A stretch of DNA of 64,000 nucleotides from Rhodamnia argentea (Eukaryota > Streptophyta > Magnoliopsida > Myrtales > Myrtaceae), in assembly GCF_020921035.1 (NCBI RefSeq), contig NC_063151.1, positions 28,836,934 to 28,900,933 of the forward strand, written 5' to 3'. Below are positions 1 through 13,300 of this stretch, in pieces; position 1 is the stretch's first letter, and every line of letters starts with the position of its first letter. A program made the translations under genes and the position numbers. Below the pieces are notes generated by a model, which worked only from the letters and a program-made list of their open reading frames with translations, ran no database searches and had not been told where the DNA came from.

Positions 1-2405
1 GTCGGAAGAGAAGAGAGGTCTTGGCACACATCTTTTAAGAGCTTGCGAATAGAAGCTAAAAGCGAATCCAAGGACGGAATTAGTTGCAAAGAAAGATCTA
101 ATCCAGCGCGGAAGTTTCCTTTAGAGTCAGTCATTGTAAGTAACTTCATGCAGATTTTTCAACTTGTACCAACAATTTTATTTAATCAATGAGATTTTTA
201 GGTGCTAGCTGAAGGAAAATTAAGTACCATTATTGATTTTACTATTTTCCTGCGATTTCTCCTTTTTGATTCCTGCCTTTCTTGCTAACATTGTCTGGGC
301 AAGTACTTTTGAGAAAAACCAGAACTTGTCTATTGGGTCATGAATCTTATCGAAACTTTCTAGGTGCAGTGCTTGGAATTATGCCTTTTTACATGTGGAT
401 TGCATAACATAGCTACGAGAGTTTAGTGTTAGAAATGAACTTGGTCCACTCTGTGTCTCGTCATTTGATGCTTACATTTGTCTGTTATGTGTGAGGTCAA
501 TTGACTTTATCTGAAGCTGTATCCATCTGTTTCCTTTATCTATCAATATTATTTGGTGATGCCATAGTTGACAAATCTCTGTTATGAGGTTGACCGTATA
601 TGGGAAAACTTAGGTCAGGTCAGCTTCTTATGTGCTTGTACTTTTTATCATTCTTGAAATTTCCGTAAATTTGGATCCATCCTAGTCCATTGGAAGACTG
701 TATGTTCCTGATACCTTTCATGACAAACATGAATAAATTCACAGTATGCATTAAAGGGGAAGTCTGTCTTAGATTAAAGATGTCCGGATGGCACAAGTTG
801 TCATCAGGACATCTAGTTTGATAAGTATTTTAGAGCTGGGAAATCACTTTGGCCCAAAATCACAGAAAATGTTTTAGTGCTTAGCTGGGCTATAAATGGA
901 CCGGTAGGTGGATACATATTTTCTATCTGTTGTTATATTCTTGATTTGCAGATGCGAACATCAAATCCGTTGGACTGCTTTTGGAAAACCTGCATGAAGT
1001 TTATCATGTTGCCAACGACTCTGATCGCCCTTGCAGATAGATATTGAAGGCTTGCAGACACTGAAGCCCCAATACCAGGGGGAAATCCTTGTGGCTGGTG
1101 TACATTCAAATGGGGTTAAAGAAACTTTTCAAATGAACGAGGGGATAAATCTTGAAGTTCGCATGGTAATCTCCGAGGATGATGTCCATAGTGAAATGGC
1201 CAAGTGGATGGTTGAAAATTTGAAGTTTTCAGTCAAGAAACCGGTAAATATACTGAACCGCGTACGTCTTTCTGTTTTCCATACGTTTCTGCTGAGAAGC
1301 CCTTTTTTTAGATCGAAGCAGTTGTCTCCCGGGATGAGCTTAAGCATCTCACCTTTCTGTGCAAATCTGAAATTGATTCTATGGGACGAATTACTGCTGG
1401 AGTCCTGCGTGTGCTGAAGCTGGAGGATTCTGTTGGTCAGGCTGCCATAGACCAGCTAAGCAACCTTGGTAATATTAATTGAAATCCTCTGGAACATATA
1501 TTATTCGGAGTTTCCCTCTCAGGAGTCATACTACTATCTTTTTATTTTGGTTTTTATGCAATGCTTCTCTCTCTCTCTCTCTCTCTCTAAAAAAGGGGGA
1601 TATTTTTAGGGGGTTCTTTAAGATGGGACGTGACAAGAGGCAAGAAGAGGTCATTATGTTTGGAAATCCGCAATTTATTTTGGACTCTATCTCGTCGTAC
1701 TTCAGAAGTCCTACTTGTACCAAGTTGTAAAATAGAGGAGCATTGGGGCATCAGGGCTCTGAACCTGCTGTTATAAAAAATTGAACCTGTGGATCAGACT
1801 ATCCAGAATATTCGAGAGTAAAGAAGTCAAGATGGAAACTAGTGTATTGCTTTGTAATAGAGCATGCACATAATGTTTGTGCACACATTTGTGCGGCATC
1901 TTTATCGTCCTCTCAAGTCCTGCTTCTATATGCTGATATTCTCAGAGAACTCGTATAGCTTATCTTATAGTCTGAAATTGGGCAATCTCTAATTAAGGCA
2001 TGAATCATTAGGGCTCAACCGGGCTGTATCATGCAATGTGACATATGCACACGCTTTGCTTGCACCATTTTTTGGACGTGCTCGTGTTGATTTCAGAACT
2101 AATGATTTGCAGGAAGTCAGGGTCTTGAAAGGATCCTTACTCCAGACAAGCTCAGCCGGGGTAGTAGTGCTGCCAGCATCAGTCTTGCTTCTCCATATTA
2201 TACGACTAACGAATCTCCTTCGATTTCCTCCTCAGTGGCTTCAATTGAGGAGACAGTTTTAGAGTCACAAGCTAAGTGCACCGCTCTCCTGACTGCTTTG
2301 GGTAATTCAGGTGCTTCTACCCAACATATCGCCGATGTTGAGCAACTCACTCAGAATCTTGAACATATTCAGAGGTTATTGAAGCAATTGAGGACGAATA
2401 TTTAA
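1..2405 (+). CDS. 3' part of an unrecognised conserved plant protein gene (5' end outside window)
   Basis: I do not recognise this protein. Four exons can be joined in one open frame: 1-135, 1037-1243, 1312-1468 and 2113-2405, with stop TAA at 2403-2405. All junctions are GT-AG and the phases close. The visible part is about 264 residues. It holds an acidic stretch beginning IDIEGLQTLK, a segment VVSRDELKHLTFLCKSEIDS, a Ser-rich low-complexity part (SSAASISLASPYYT) and a C-terminal leucine heptad-like tail ending LLKQLRTNI, which suggests a short coiled coil. No catalytic motif is visible. The gene runs tail to tail with FIE. A better-looking 3' splice site at 951/952 would put 85 extra bases into the mRNA and break the frame, so the second exon start at 1037 is uncertain. 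A CT run lies in the last intron. Confidence 0.6.
1563..1589 (+). repeat. (CT)n microsatellite in the last intron of the first gene
   Basis: A near-perfect CT dinucleotide run of about 26 bases, inside intron 1469-2112. It generates spurious Ser-Leu repeats in conceptual translations and has no visible coding role. Confidence 0.9.
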
Positions 2406-3497
2406 TCAGCGCTTTCACTCCATTGCTTTGCAATTTTGACGGAAGAGGATGTCAAGTGTATAGTATATGCCCATTCTTTTTGTGTACAGTATACAAATAT
2501 GTTGCCCTGTACATGTCAGTAGCAATGGGGCAGGGTAAAATGTGTGATCTGTATCCATAATTTTGTCATGAGCAAGGACCGTGTCCCGAGACATAAAAGA
2601 ACCACATGTAATAGGTTCGATTTTGTCCTTATGGTTTGTGTAACATTGAAGAAACTCTGCTTACCTCCTTATACACTCTGTTCGGTTCTTCTGGAGAAAG
2701 AAATCAAGTAGGATATTTTCAAAATCTGCACGGTCCTTTTGCCTCGGCGCTTAGCGCTATATTCCTGGCATTAAAAAGAGGCGCTCGTCTAGGCTGGTGT
2801 CTCTGGCATCCTTATATCCCAATTACTTGCTGAGTAATCAGACATTGCCCATATAATAAATATATTTGATCATGCACAACGTATTTCCGGTGTAACAATA
2901 ATTTAAGCACGGTTTATCACTCACAACGAGACTGGCTATATTTGTTAAGAGTCTACCAACGAGGGAAAGATTACATCCGGGGAAGATGAGTTAATTGTCA
3001 TTTTTTGTAATTGGCCCGATACATTCGTACCTGCCCGGCCTAACAAATGCAAGCCCACATAATCGTGTCTTATCATGGACTCTCGAGTTTGTTCATCTTT
3101 TTGTGTTCTTGAACTGTGACTTGTTCATACTCATCTTAGCAAAAGTGAATTGGGCAGAGGCCCCTCTGCGAAGTGATGGTAGATTAAACTGCACGTTTCT
3201 AGAGTGAAAATCCCAGTTTGCGAAGTGAAGTGATTCTGTGAATCACTTCATTTGACACCAAAAATTACTTAATAAATCGTTCAGACTGATACACAACCAA
3301 ATCACCTAGTTGCTCTCTTCATTACCCAGAAGCAGTTGCCCACTTGCATCTGTGCCGCGATGCTATTTGAATCTCCACCGAGCTAAGAGGTTGAAGCAGC
3401 TCCCATTTAGCTGATACATAGCCGAGGGCATGCCCGCGTAATGGGGGGATTCATAATTACAAAAACGAGTTTTCCGGTCCATTGTCCCATATGAGGC
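2406..3497. other. Tail-to-tail intergenic region between the first gene and FIE
   Basis: It should hold the two 3' UTRs and the terminators of the converging genes. It is moderately AT-rich. I see no open reading frame with a recognisable product, no clear repeat and no RNA gene. Confidence 0.6.
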
Positions 3498-6400
3498 TTA
3501 GGATGGTGATGCTGCAATCACGTCCCAGCGCCATATGGTACCATCCTCGCAGCAGCTCAGGATTGTGCTGTGAAAGAAAAAAAAAACTCTTGAGAAGTCA
3601 AAATCATAAGAGAAATTTCTGCCATTTCCTAGTAATGATTGATCTGAGTTACCTCCCGTCAAATGACATCGCAGTCTGTCTGATTGGGGATTTCGATTGA
3701 GAATGAGACAACCTGACACATGATTGAGCAGTGGGGGTAAAGATATAAGTGCCAATCATAAATCCTAGAACATAGTTAAATGACAAGAAAGAGAAGCCGT
3801 CCGCACTTTGCAATTAGAACAGGAGGGCTACTCTGCAGCTCCCACACGAAGATCTTCCCTTCCCTATTTCCTGGTATGCGATCAAGACAAAAGTGATCCC
3901 CCATGTTGTATAAAATCGACAGTTAAATACACTAGAAAATAGAAAGTGAAGCCTGACTAAATCAGTTGTATGTACTTATGCTAAAGATTATTGACCAATT
4001 AAAGGAGCAGTAAGATTGCAAATGGAACTCAAATATGCTGAAGCTGAAGAGTGATGGGCTTAAGGTACCTATAGCAATCGAGTGATAATGGAAGTCGCAG
4101 GAAAATTTGATGAACCAAATGTCACACTCTGGAACTGGATATTTCTGAAGGATATCGACTGACCCCTGAGCCCACCATATAAAGAGATAACTCAATGATC
4201 AAGCTTTCTATTGATTTAGAGGGGAAAACCATTTCAGCACACACGATCTAACCTCCCCTGGAGATTGTTCCTTCATTTTGGGTTCCCAAAGCACTATCTC
4301 ATTGTCAACACTCTAGAGGCACAAGGGGAAAAAATAAGCACACAGTCCAATAGATTAGAAGTCGTACAATAGTGTGAAAATTGATCAAAGAAAATCAAAT
4401 CAAAAGGAGTTCAAAGAGAGAGGGTGAAGAGAAAAACATGAAAATGACTCTAGTATAGAGAGCCAGGCTCAAAAGCTTTGACCATGTGTGATCCATGAAG
4501 TCCACACTCGCAAAGTGAAAGTTTATCGAGAAATAAAAGAGCATGCTCCCAAGCTCTCATATCTCATTTCATTGATTTTGCAACAGAAAATGCAACATAA
4601 ACTATAAAGGTACATTTTAATTGATAGGCATGCCCAGACTTTACATCCCAAAGATTGAGAAAGGAAGATCCTTGAGACTTTGATCGAAGGTTCATATTGG
4701 TTAGCTTTAATCGAGTACTTCACCTTTGACAGAACAAAATCACCAAGCCACCTGTTGCAGTCAACATAATTTGAATGAACTGGAGCTATGAACACCTGAA
4801 ATATAATTACAAACAAGTCAGGTCGAATAACACATTGTCTTGCTGCAAACGAAATTTACAAGAAAAGCTCCTCACTGGAAACTGCACATATTTTGTGGGA
4901 AACTTCGAAGGAAGATCTGTCCATGTAAATGACTTCTCCACATATGTCCAGAACTCTGCAGCAAGGTCAATAAATGATCAAGTAGGTTTAAAAGTCCAGG
5001 CAGAGTGCTCTAGATTGTGATTAAGCATTTCCACGAGCTCGAAAAAATCCTATGAAACAGGACAAATGAACTACATTAGAAGTAAACCAACCTGAGCTGC
5101 AATCTCTACAACTTCCTATGAAACTGGAAGAATGCACTACACTAGCTGGCAAATATAACTTCCGTTAAGCTTAAGAGCTGCTATCTCTATGTGGTACAAC
5201 GACTCAAATAATGCCAGATCTATCAGAATACAACAGTAGGAACATATTTCTCCTTAAATCAAAAGATACCAACACTAAAAGATGCATCGCCCTTCCAAAG
5301 ATTCTCATGGGTTTTTAAGCATCACCAACTAGGAGCAAACTATACATAGCCAGCATGAACTTTACCTTTCATTGACCAGATTTTGACTGTGTTGTCCATA
5401 CCACAACTTGCAATACGATACATGTCCGAAGGATGGAAGTCCTACAAACCCAAGATACGTTGCAAAAGAATAAGTGAACCGATTTTCAGTTCTCTTTTGA
5501 CTCTTGGGGCCTGCAGGAGAATAGAACGTAAGAATCTGCACAGTCGAGACTTACCACGCTCAAAACTTCATTGCGATGACCCCCAGCTCCAGCAAATATC
5601 AGGATACAAATTCCCGTATGAACGTTCCAGAGCCTAACGGATTCATCCTGAACAATTCAGATCAAGGCTATATAAGCAATAACTAGCATAAAGTACAGGT
5701 TAAACAGGATCCTTAGCAGGTCAAGACTTAATCTTGCAAGAAAAGATGTTCCCCGTAGGGCACTAACCAATTAGACTAAAAGAAAAAGAATCCCAGATGT
5801 GCAAAATACAGAGATCTGTGACATTACTTTGCTAGCAGATACGATGAGGGATGGTTTCAACGGTTGAGTCCTGATTTCATTTATTGAATCCCCATGGCCT
5901 ACAAAACTCTGCACAGGAATGCCATAGGAAAGATAATGAAGAGCAAATGAGTATCTCAAGCTCCATAAAACCACAATCTTTCATGAATCATTGGCAACGA
6001 GTGTGGTCGTCTGACAGATTTCCAAGCCCAGCAGGGCTGCGAAACCATGTACAGATCTTCAAGAGAATGCCTTTATTCATGTTCATGTGGAGATTGCGTA
6101 GCTTTATTTGGTTCGTAAATAAGGAAATAAAAGTACCCTGTGTATCTTCTCATTGCCAGCATCAATTATACGGATGATACCATTGATTCCTCCAGCCACC
6201 ACAAACGGGGTTCTATCGATATTGCATGCCCAGCTGACCGTGTAAAACGACTCTTCCTTCTGATCTACATAGCACGTGGAAGTCCCAAGACTCCATTAGA
6301 TAGCTTACTCATACGGAATGCACATTATGCACAAAGGGTAAACCACCAGAGAAATTACTACAAGTTATTTGGCCTTACATCTTCATCAATGTATGACTGC

Positions 6401-6815
6401 AACACAGCAATCACTCCCCCTTCAAGACACTGATAAACAGTAACCTGGAAAGAAAAAAGAGAACAGAACAAGTAAAACGCTGTTTTTGCTCCACAGTGAT
6501 TATGAACTAAATGCCAAACACGATTGTCCAACCCAGATTGTATTGACCAGGTTAAAATTAAAAATGCTATGGAAAACCCAGTTTAGTTAAGCTGCTGAGA
6601 AAAGACAAAACACATCAAGCTGAAAGCTTGGGACGTACCCGGTTGCCGCCGACGGTGGCGAAGACATTGAAGTAGCGAGAGTCTATGAAGTTGAAAACGA
6701 CGGCGTAGAGGGGACGCTTCCCCTCCTGGAGTCTGTTGGTGACCCTGTACTCCCTCTTCTTCGATGAGGAAAGAGACCCGACCACCGGTTCGCACCCGAG
6801 CGCGGTCTTCGCCAT
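3498..6815 (-). CDS. FIE: Polycomb group protein FIE (fertilization-independent endosperm), WD40 subunit of PRC2
   Basis: FIE is the plant ESC/EED homologue, the WD40 beta-propeller core of PRC2 that deposits H3K27me3 and represses endosperm and other developmental programmes in the nucleus. Thirteen exons give 372 residues (Arabidopsis: 369): 6639-6815, 6379-6444, 6137-6259, 5828-5908, 5555-5647, 5366-5441, 4876-4955, 4724-4795, 4253-4312, 4069-4165, 3807-3870, 3653-3712, 3498-3567. Every junction is GT-AG and the phases close exactly. Signature pieces are MAKTALGCEPVVG at the start, VGHGDSINEIRTQPLKPS, RLWNVHTGICILIFAGAGG, EFWTYVEKSFTWTDLPSKFP, VHSNYVDCNRWLGDF, YPVPECDIWFIKFSCD and the C-terminal CCEDGTIWRWDVI. 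The ATG at 6813-6815 starts the conserved MAKTALG N-terminus; the open frame upstream is UTR. Nothing looks broken. Annotation as a plain WD40 protein would be too weak; the match to FIE runs along the whole length. Confidence 0.97.
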
Positions 6816-8004
6816 CGTCTGATCCGCCGCCGATTCCTTCCCTCGAGTTCGATTCGCGAAAGCGTAAGCCGGTGGGACGCAGCGCAGGGCGCGATGCAGT
6901 GAACGCCCGACCAGCGAACGAGGGAAATTTATTATTTTGGACAAGACGGAAGAAGGGAAAGGCGAGTGTCGTGTGCAAGAAAGAAGAACTCCCAAAAAAT
7001 TACACCATCTACTCTTCTTATATTTGGACTTTACCCGGCCAATATATATATATTGGTATTTATAATTTTCACTTTGTCTAATTTATTATTGTTTTTATTT
7101 TTTTCGATGTAATTTTGTCCAATTGTATTATACTCTATGAATCAAACTGAGTTTACACTCCAAAAAATTAGCGCGGTCGACATTTGACTCGGCAATGCAA
7201 ATTAACTGCGAGCTCCATTGTCATGGATGCAATCTTATCGGCACGACCATACTAGCAAAACTATAAAACAAAAACAAATAAAAGGAAAAAAAAATCAATT
7301 AGAATAGTATCTTTTCGATGATATACGATATACTTTTCTACGTTAAAAAGACATTAATCTTAATTAAAACTCACTGACTAAATTTATTTTGCACTTTGGA
7401 AAGTAACTAAATACGTTGTAAAATTATTGACCCACTAATAAAGGGAAAAATTATTTTTGAACAATAGAAAAAGTTGAAAACTTATTCGAATAACTTAATT
7501 TATAATGCACATCAACTTGCTTTTTTTTACATGGGAAAGTACTATTGACCGTTTAGCAAATTCTTACGAAAAAGTAATTCTTGATTAGTATTAAATATTA
7601 ATAACATCAAGCGGGCACAATTTCTATGTCAACAGTAATTTCTTTATGCATTAATGCTTTATTTATTTGACAAAAAATGAATAAATATTTTTTAAAAACG
7701 ATAATTTCTATTTACCAATATAAATTGTTGTCGTCATCGATAATATTTTATTTTTAAATATTTTTCCAGACCATAAAAATATTTTTAAGTTGATTGATTT
7801 TTGTAAGCTATTAAGAAAATATTTTTTTTTAAATTATTGTAAAATAATTAATATATTGCAATAACTTTTATACGATAACTTATTGCACAAAATGCCAAAT
7901 ATTTAACTGACTGGAAATATCCCGAAAAGGAGAGAGAGCGAGAGAGAAGTAACGAAAGCTTATCCATCTCCTTCTCTCCCCTCAAGCTTCCCAAGCTCTC
8001 TCAC
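6816..8004. other. Divergent intergenic region between FIE and the plastid-type protein gene
   Basis: The two genes are head to head, so both promoters must lie here. The first 150 bases next to FIE are GC-rich and probably 5' UTR. About 7000-7910 is very AT-rich, with many A and T runs. A part near 7640-7800 resembles the AT-rich foldback fragments seen near 33880 and 38820, but only weakly. Just before the next ATG there is a GA/CT-rich stretch (7929-8004) typical of a 5' UTR. Confidence 0.5.
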
Positions 8005-8622
8005 ATGGCCGCTCAGGTCCACTCCCTCTGCAACTCCACTCTCCTTCTCTCGTCACCCCGACCACTCCATCACCCTAACCGCAGCCTCCGTCTCCTCACC
8101 GTCAAATGCACTTCCGACTCCGCCCCGCCGGACTTCCCTTCCCCTTCCCCGACCTCCGAAGCCACCATCCCCCCGGACAAGTTCCCCATCGAGAGGCGAC
8201 GCCGCTCCGAAATCATCCGCGACCGCCGGTTCCGGCCTTCCCTGGCCCCGCCGGAGCCGCCGAACATGGAGATCGGGTGGAGGCGGACGAAGGAGATCGA
8301 CACGTCGAAGCCGAAGGGCTACGTGATCGCGGACTTCTTGGAGAAGCTGGAGGGGCTGATGGGGAGGGAGTTCGGGTCGGCGGACCTGCTGGCGAAGGCG
8401 GGGGAGATGGTGGCGGAGAGGGCGAGGGAGGAGGCGGAGGTGCTGAGGGAGGGAGGGGAGGTGGAGGAGAGGATGGTGACGGAGCTGTTCAGGGTGCTGA
8501 GGCTGATGGAGATGGACCTGGCGATGGTGAGGGCGGCGGTGAAGGAGGAGACGCTGGCGGAGAGGGTGGAGCAGGCGAGGGCCCGGTGTCGGCAAGCCAT
8601 CCTCGTCGCCAATTCCTTTTGA
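8005..8622 (+). CDS. Conserved plant protein, probably plastid-targeted, function unknown
   Basis: This is a single-exon frame of 205 residues with strongly GC-rich codon use, in contrast to the AT-rich flanks. Residues 1-50 are rich in Ser, Leu, Arg and Pro and poor in acids, as in chloroplast transit peptides. The middle (residues 60-90) has Arg- and Pro-rich sequence. The C-terminal half (about 95-205) starts KPKGYVIADFLEKLEGLM and continues as a charged, largely alpha-helical segment rich in Glu, Arg and Ala, ending RCRQAILVANSF. I recall intronless plant genes of this type annotated only as unknown plastid proteins. Codon bias, length and the transit-like start support a real gene, although overlapping frames on both strands are also open because of the high GC content. 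No function is assigned. Confidence 0.75.
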   Translation: MAAQVHSLCNSTLLLSSPRPLHHPNRSLRLLTVKCTSDSAPPDFPSPSPTSEATIPPDKFPIERRRRSEIIRDRRFRPSLAPPEPPNMEIGWRRTKEIDTSKPKGYVIADFLEKLEGLMGREFGSADLLAKAGEMVAERAREEAEVLREGGEVEERMVTELFRVLRLMEMDLAMVRAAVKEETLAERVEQARARCRQAILVANSF

Positions 8623-10326
8623 CTGTCCGTTTGAATCCAACGACGAGTATACGCATCCAAAGTTTTTGACAGAAGCTGAATCCATGGCGGCACTGCGAAT
8701 TTCAGACAATTCATATATTTCAAAAGATTGCGAATTTAAGGTTCGTGTTTGTTAATACGTGTTTTGACATATTCATTTTCAATTTCCAGTACGCAATGAT
8801 TTTCCTTTCTCATAAGTTCATAATTCAATGGCCACTCAGATGTAATTATTGCACCAAATATTTTCTACATGATCAAAACGAGCAGAAGTCTGCACGAGAA
8901 TGCATACGTGCGACGATGATTCCAGTGTGACCATGATTCGACCATCACTTTCAAAGAGACCTGCAAGAAAATATCTAATTAATGATTCATCCATTTTTAC
9001 ATGAAATTCAAAGTGGTTACATCTATATCATGAAAATTTTCAAATAAGAACCTAAAATGCCATCACTTTCTCAAATAAAAACCCGAAATGCTAAAATTGT
9101 CTTAAAGAAAAACCTAATTGAAGAGTATTTTCATCTTTTAATATTTTGCCTTTCCCTTTCTCATTTCTTTTCCTTTCCTTTCCTTTTTTATCCTTCTTTT
9201 CATATCCCCTCCCCGGCCATGGACGGGCTCAAGCAAGACAAGGTTCGCCCTCGTCTGTGTCGATATCGAGCGGCCCTCACTTGTGTCCGTGTCAAGCGAT
9301 CCTGCAGCTTTTACTCTTATTTGAAACAAAATCTATTTCAGCCCCTTACTTATAAAAATAAAAGTACTTCGAGCCCTTATTTAAAAATTTTCCAATATAT
9401 TATTTGTTTGTCAAAATCGTTCATTTCGTGTTTCAATCGATTATCTCTCTTCAATTTTTCTAAAAAGATTTTATATTATATCATCACGTTTGCCAAATCA
9501 GCACTGCAAGCGCAAATCAAAGCGCTCCGATTGGCCACCGCAGCATTCGGTTTCGACCAAAGAAAGAAACACACTCAACACTCGGACAGTCAAATATAGT
9601 TAAACGACTACCAGTGGGATTTTTTTTTTTTTTGTGAAATGGACATTGGCCATTCTGAATTATAGCCCAGAATACAAAAGGCCGCTAGTGACATTATCCG
9701 TAATAAAAATCAAACATAATTTTTTTAATTTGTTAGTAAATGTTCTTTTTACTGTTTCATTTTGGTAAATCAGAGAGTAGATTAACAAAGGTATATGTTC
9801 GAAAATTTGCATAAACATCAGAACTATTGGTCCTTATTTTTAAACCGCTGACAAGTAACTCTTGCACGAAATATTCTGCTTTCCTTTCGTACGACAATCG
9901 CATTTACAAGTATCACATAACTTAGTAAATTCTAAGACATATTAAAATGTATAGAGCTGAAAAGGTAGATGTGTGTGTGTATGTATATATATTAGGTAAA
10001 TACTTAGATATATCAATAACCATCTTCACACCATTAGTTAAGTTGCAATCCCTTCACCCTCTTTATTTTTATTTTTTATTTTATGAATGGACCAGAACGA
10101 AATCAATCATCAAAATTCAAAGACATAGTTTGTGAAGAAAAAATTCAAAGCGATATTGAACAAATGAAAAAAAGCTCAAAGACGAAGAAGGGAATCCCAT
10201 GACAATTGTCACGAAAGCGTCCGACAATGCTACCCTACAATCACATCAAGGCATGCATGTACTACAACAGGCTATTGACCTAGGAACTACAAAGTACTTG
10301 AACAGTAATGCGGTTAGTCCTCGTAC
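8623..10326. other. Intergenic region between the plastid-type protein gene and the PPR gene
   Basis: AT-rich DNA with the 3' UTR of the upstream gene at its left and the 3' end of the PPR gene at its right. The only structure I can support is the inverted-repeat element at about 9030-9400. The rest (about 9600-10300) contains short poly-A/T runs and a small GT/AT run near 9970, and I see nothing else in it. Confidence 0.5.
9030..9400. mobile_element. MITE-like element with imperfect terminal inverted repeats
   Basis: The left end reads GAAAATTTTCAAATAAG followed by repeated AAATAAAAACC-type units. The right end, read on the other strand, gives GGAAAATTTTTAAATAAGGG followed by similar units. 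The core is pyrimidine-rich then GC-rich. This is the layout of a small non-autonomous foldback element. Exact ends and the target duplication are not clear, and no transposase is encoded. Confidence 0.5.
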
Positions 10327-13300
10327 TTACTTTTTCCCCTTCCGACTTTTTATGTGCTTTGCTACCTTTGTTGTTCGGTTTTTCTCTCTCTTTTTCACGG
10401 ATGCCATCTTGGCATATGCACCGTGGGATTCTCGGATGATGAGGCGCACATGGGGATCGTCCTTGGGCATCTTGCGCAGCATAATCCCTGCAGACTTGAG
10501 GTCTCCTGAAGCCAGAAGGGCTTGATACATCCTACGAATGTTCATAAAAGTACAGATGTCCACGTCAAGCTTGAAAAAGTCGCCCGATACAGGCGGTAAC
10601 TAGTATGATAGCCCAGGATTAAACAATTTAAATCTGATTCACTTGAATGAGATGGATTAATGGGAGCTTGATAGAGCAATTGAAAATACCACCTCAAGAA
10701 ACTCAGAATATTATAAGGGAGGTCAGCTGCTTGATATTCTTTCCAAATCAAGAGAGACTTATCCAGGTCTTTCGCACTGACACAAGCACTGAGAAGAACA
10801 TCAAGAACCTTTCGCGAAGGGGCAAGGCCAAGATCATTCTTGATTACTTGAAGCAAGTCCAAGCCCATCTGCAGACGGGTTGTCTCTTCCGCAACGCCAA
10901 AGAACACCTGCATGAGTGCAGGAAGAAGATAGAGAGGCAATGATTGTTCCAGCACCCTTGTATGCATCACTCAAATTTGCATCCTTTCAAGCTAGCAGGC
11001 AATTGCTACGGATGACAAAGAAGGCCATTTCTGTATGTTACTCAAAATGACTCTACGGAGAGAGAGAGACGCTGGGAGATGGAGGGACAGGAAGAACAAA
11101 ACCACTTATCCAGTTGACTCCAAAAGAATGATGCTCAAAAAGTACCCCAAGCATAAATAACCCTGAGCTTCTGACATATATGAGCTACGATTCTTGATTA
11201 TCTTTTGCATTTCCAATCTCAGAAGCCAACTTCCAGAATGAAACTACTAAGAGATTTCAGCATAATAAAATAGAATAGGTTTGAACCTCATCAAAAACTG
11301 CTTCCATGGCCACTTCATCATTGCTAATAAAATCTTTGAGTTGCTTTAGCAAATCAACAGCAGCACTGAACCAGATAAAAAAATGGTTTAAGCAAATGTG
11401 TGCATCAATGACACACCCGAGAACCAAAAGATGTCAAATATGGACCTTAAATGATTGAATCGGACAGAATACAGGAGAACTCTGTAACATCCATCAAACC
11501 AGAACTGTCGATCAGTTAACTCCTCGACCAACTTTAGCAATCTACTCAGCTGTCCATCTGATTGAAGGTGCTCCTGCGAGATCATGAAACAATGTAATCA
11601 CCTTTTCCTAGCACAACTACCTAGAACTGCCTTGTGAGACTTACAATCAGACTGATAACAGCTTTAGGCTCCAAACTGTAGCCATCCTGCTTGAATTTCT
11701 CATACATTTCAAGAGCATCACAGATTTGCCCATTTGACGCAAGAGATGAGACAAGTATGCTCCTCAGTTCATTTGATCCTGTCACGAGTACTCCCTCCTC
11801 TTTAAGTACCTGTCACAATAACATAAATCTTTCATATAAACCTAATATAAAGAACTATGCAACTTTTGCCGACAGTCCCAGAAAGGAAACATGTATTGAT
11901 CAAAATTTAGATTTGAAATTATTGCGACACCTAAAATTCTAAAAAAAAGTAGGGAGAGAGGATTAACAAATTAGTTTTTTCTTTTGTTTTCCACTAAGAG
12001 TTCCCACACAGATTAGCTTAGCATCTTCTAAGGCGTAATGCTACAAACAAGACAACAAGGATGAAGAAACCACCAATCCACAAACAAGATATCAATGAAA
12101 AGTATACCCCCACAAAACGAAGGTAAAACAATATGCCAAGGATATACACACCCCTATCTTCAGTTAGCAGGTGAGACATACAGGATATCAATGGACTGTG
12201 TACAATGCATTTATTATATAACGACCAATTATTTGCCACCATTTTTAACTTTATCAATAGCAAAATTAGCACTTATTACCTTATTTGCATTAAATGTTAA
12301 ATTGGAACGTCTAAAGATACAGAATGCTGGTATATCATAACGATTTCTCTTTCAGTGTTTTCCAGTTCAGGTGTGCATAGGACTACCGAATCTAGGAGTA
12401 GTGGGAGTCTTGCAGAAGAATTTTACTCCGCACAAAATTACCTTTTTTGCCTTCTCAAACTGCCCGCAAGCTGCATATGCACTAATAAGGGCCATGCAAA
12501 TATACTTTGTTACTGGTAACCCACTGCGCTTGAATTCCATATAGTACTGCAAGCAGATGAGAAAAATTTCATGTAAGAAGCATCAACATACAGCTTCTGC
12601 GGAAAAGCATCTTTTAACATGTAACATAATGAAGCCACATGGATCAGAGCTTTCTAAATGACTTGAGGGAAAAAGGTGCTTCCACTATTCAGTTCCCCTC
12701 TCTTTATCCATCAATTGGTCCATGCATCGGAGAAAATAATATACTCCAGTACTTCCAACCCATGTATTACCTGAACAAAAAAAAAAAAAAGAAGGGCCAA
12801 ATTCAATGAAAGACCTTGCATTGTGGGTTCTTGTACAACATCAGAAAAAATGTAATTCTTGACCTAAAATCATGAGAAATGGGACACGTTGTGTACTCAT
12901 GACAAGATTAATTTAAAAAAAAAACAGTACAAGATAACTGACACGATATGCTCCAAAGCACGAACTCGTCTACGGTGGAAAAGCACGAACTTGTCTACGG
13001 TGGAAAATGAGTTATAGGGAAACATCAAGACGGATGTTATCAACAAAGTATACAATTCCATTTGTCTCAAGCATTGCTTACTAAATTAAGTAGCTTAAGT
13101 GGCATCTCCTGTACATAGACAAAACTTTAATGTACGGACAAATTTTTCACCCGCACCTACCTTTTGCTATGTATCATAGAAAACAACAAGCATGAATTGC
13201 GAAAAATCTGTTGACTACCCACCAGAGGTACGGATACAAAGTCACCTCATTGTGCCTGAAACCTAAAAGTCTTCCTAGTTAGCTTGTCATCCAAGCAACA

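Noticed and set aside
4990-5053. Extra protein-like stretch in FIE intron 6 (EFFELVEMLN-like reading)
   Set aside because: It lacks a proper donor site, is not part of FIE in other plants as I know it, and the neighbouring exons already join in frame.
8053-8709. Long minus-strand frame (218 codons) and a second plus-strand frame (8106-8669) over the plastid-type gene
   Set aside because: They are Arg/Leu/His- or Gly/Glu-rich shadows caused by high GC content; the 8005-8622 frame has the transit peptide and natural composition.
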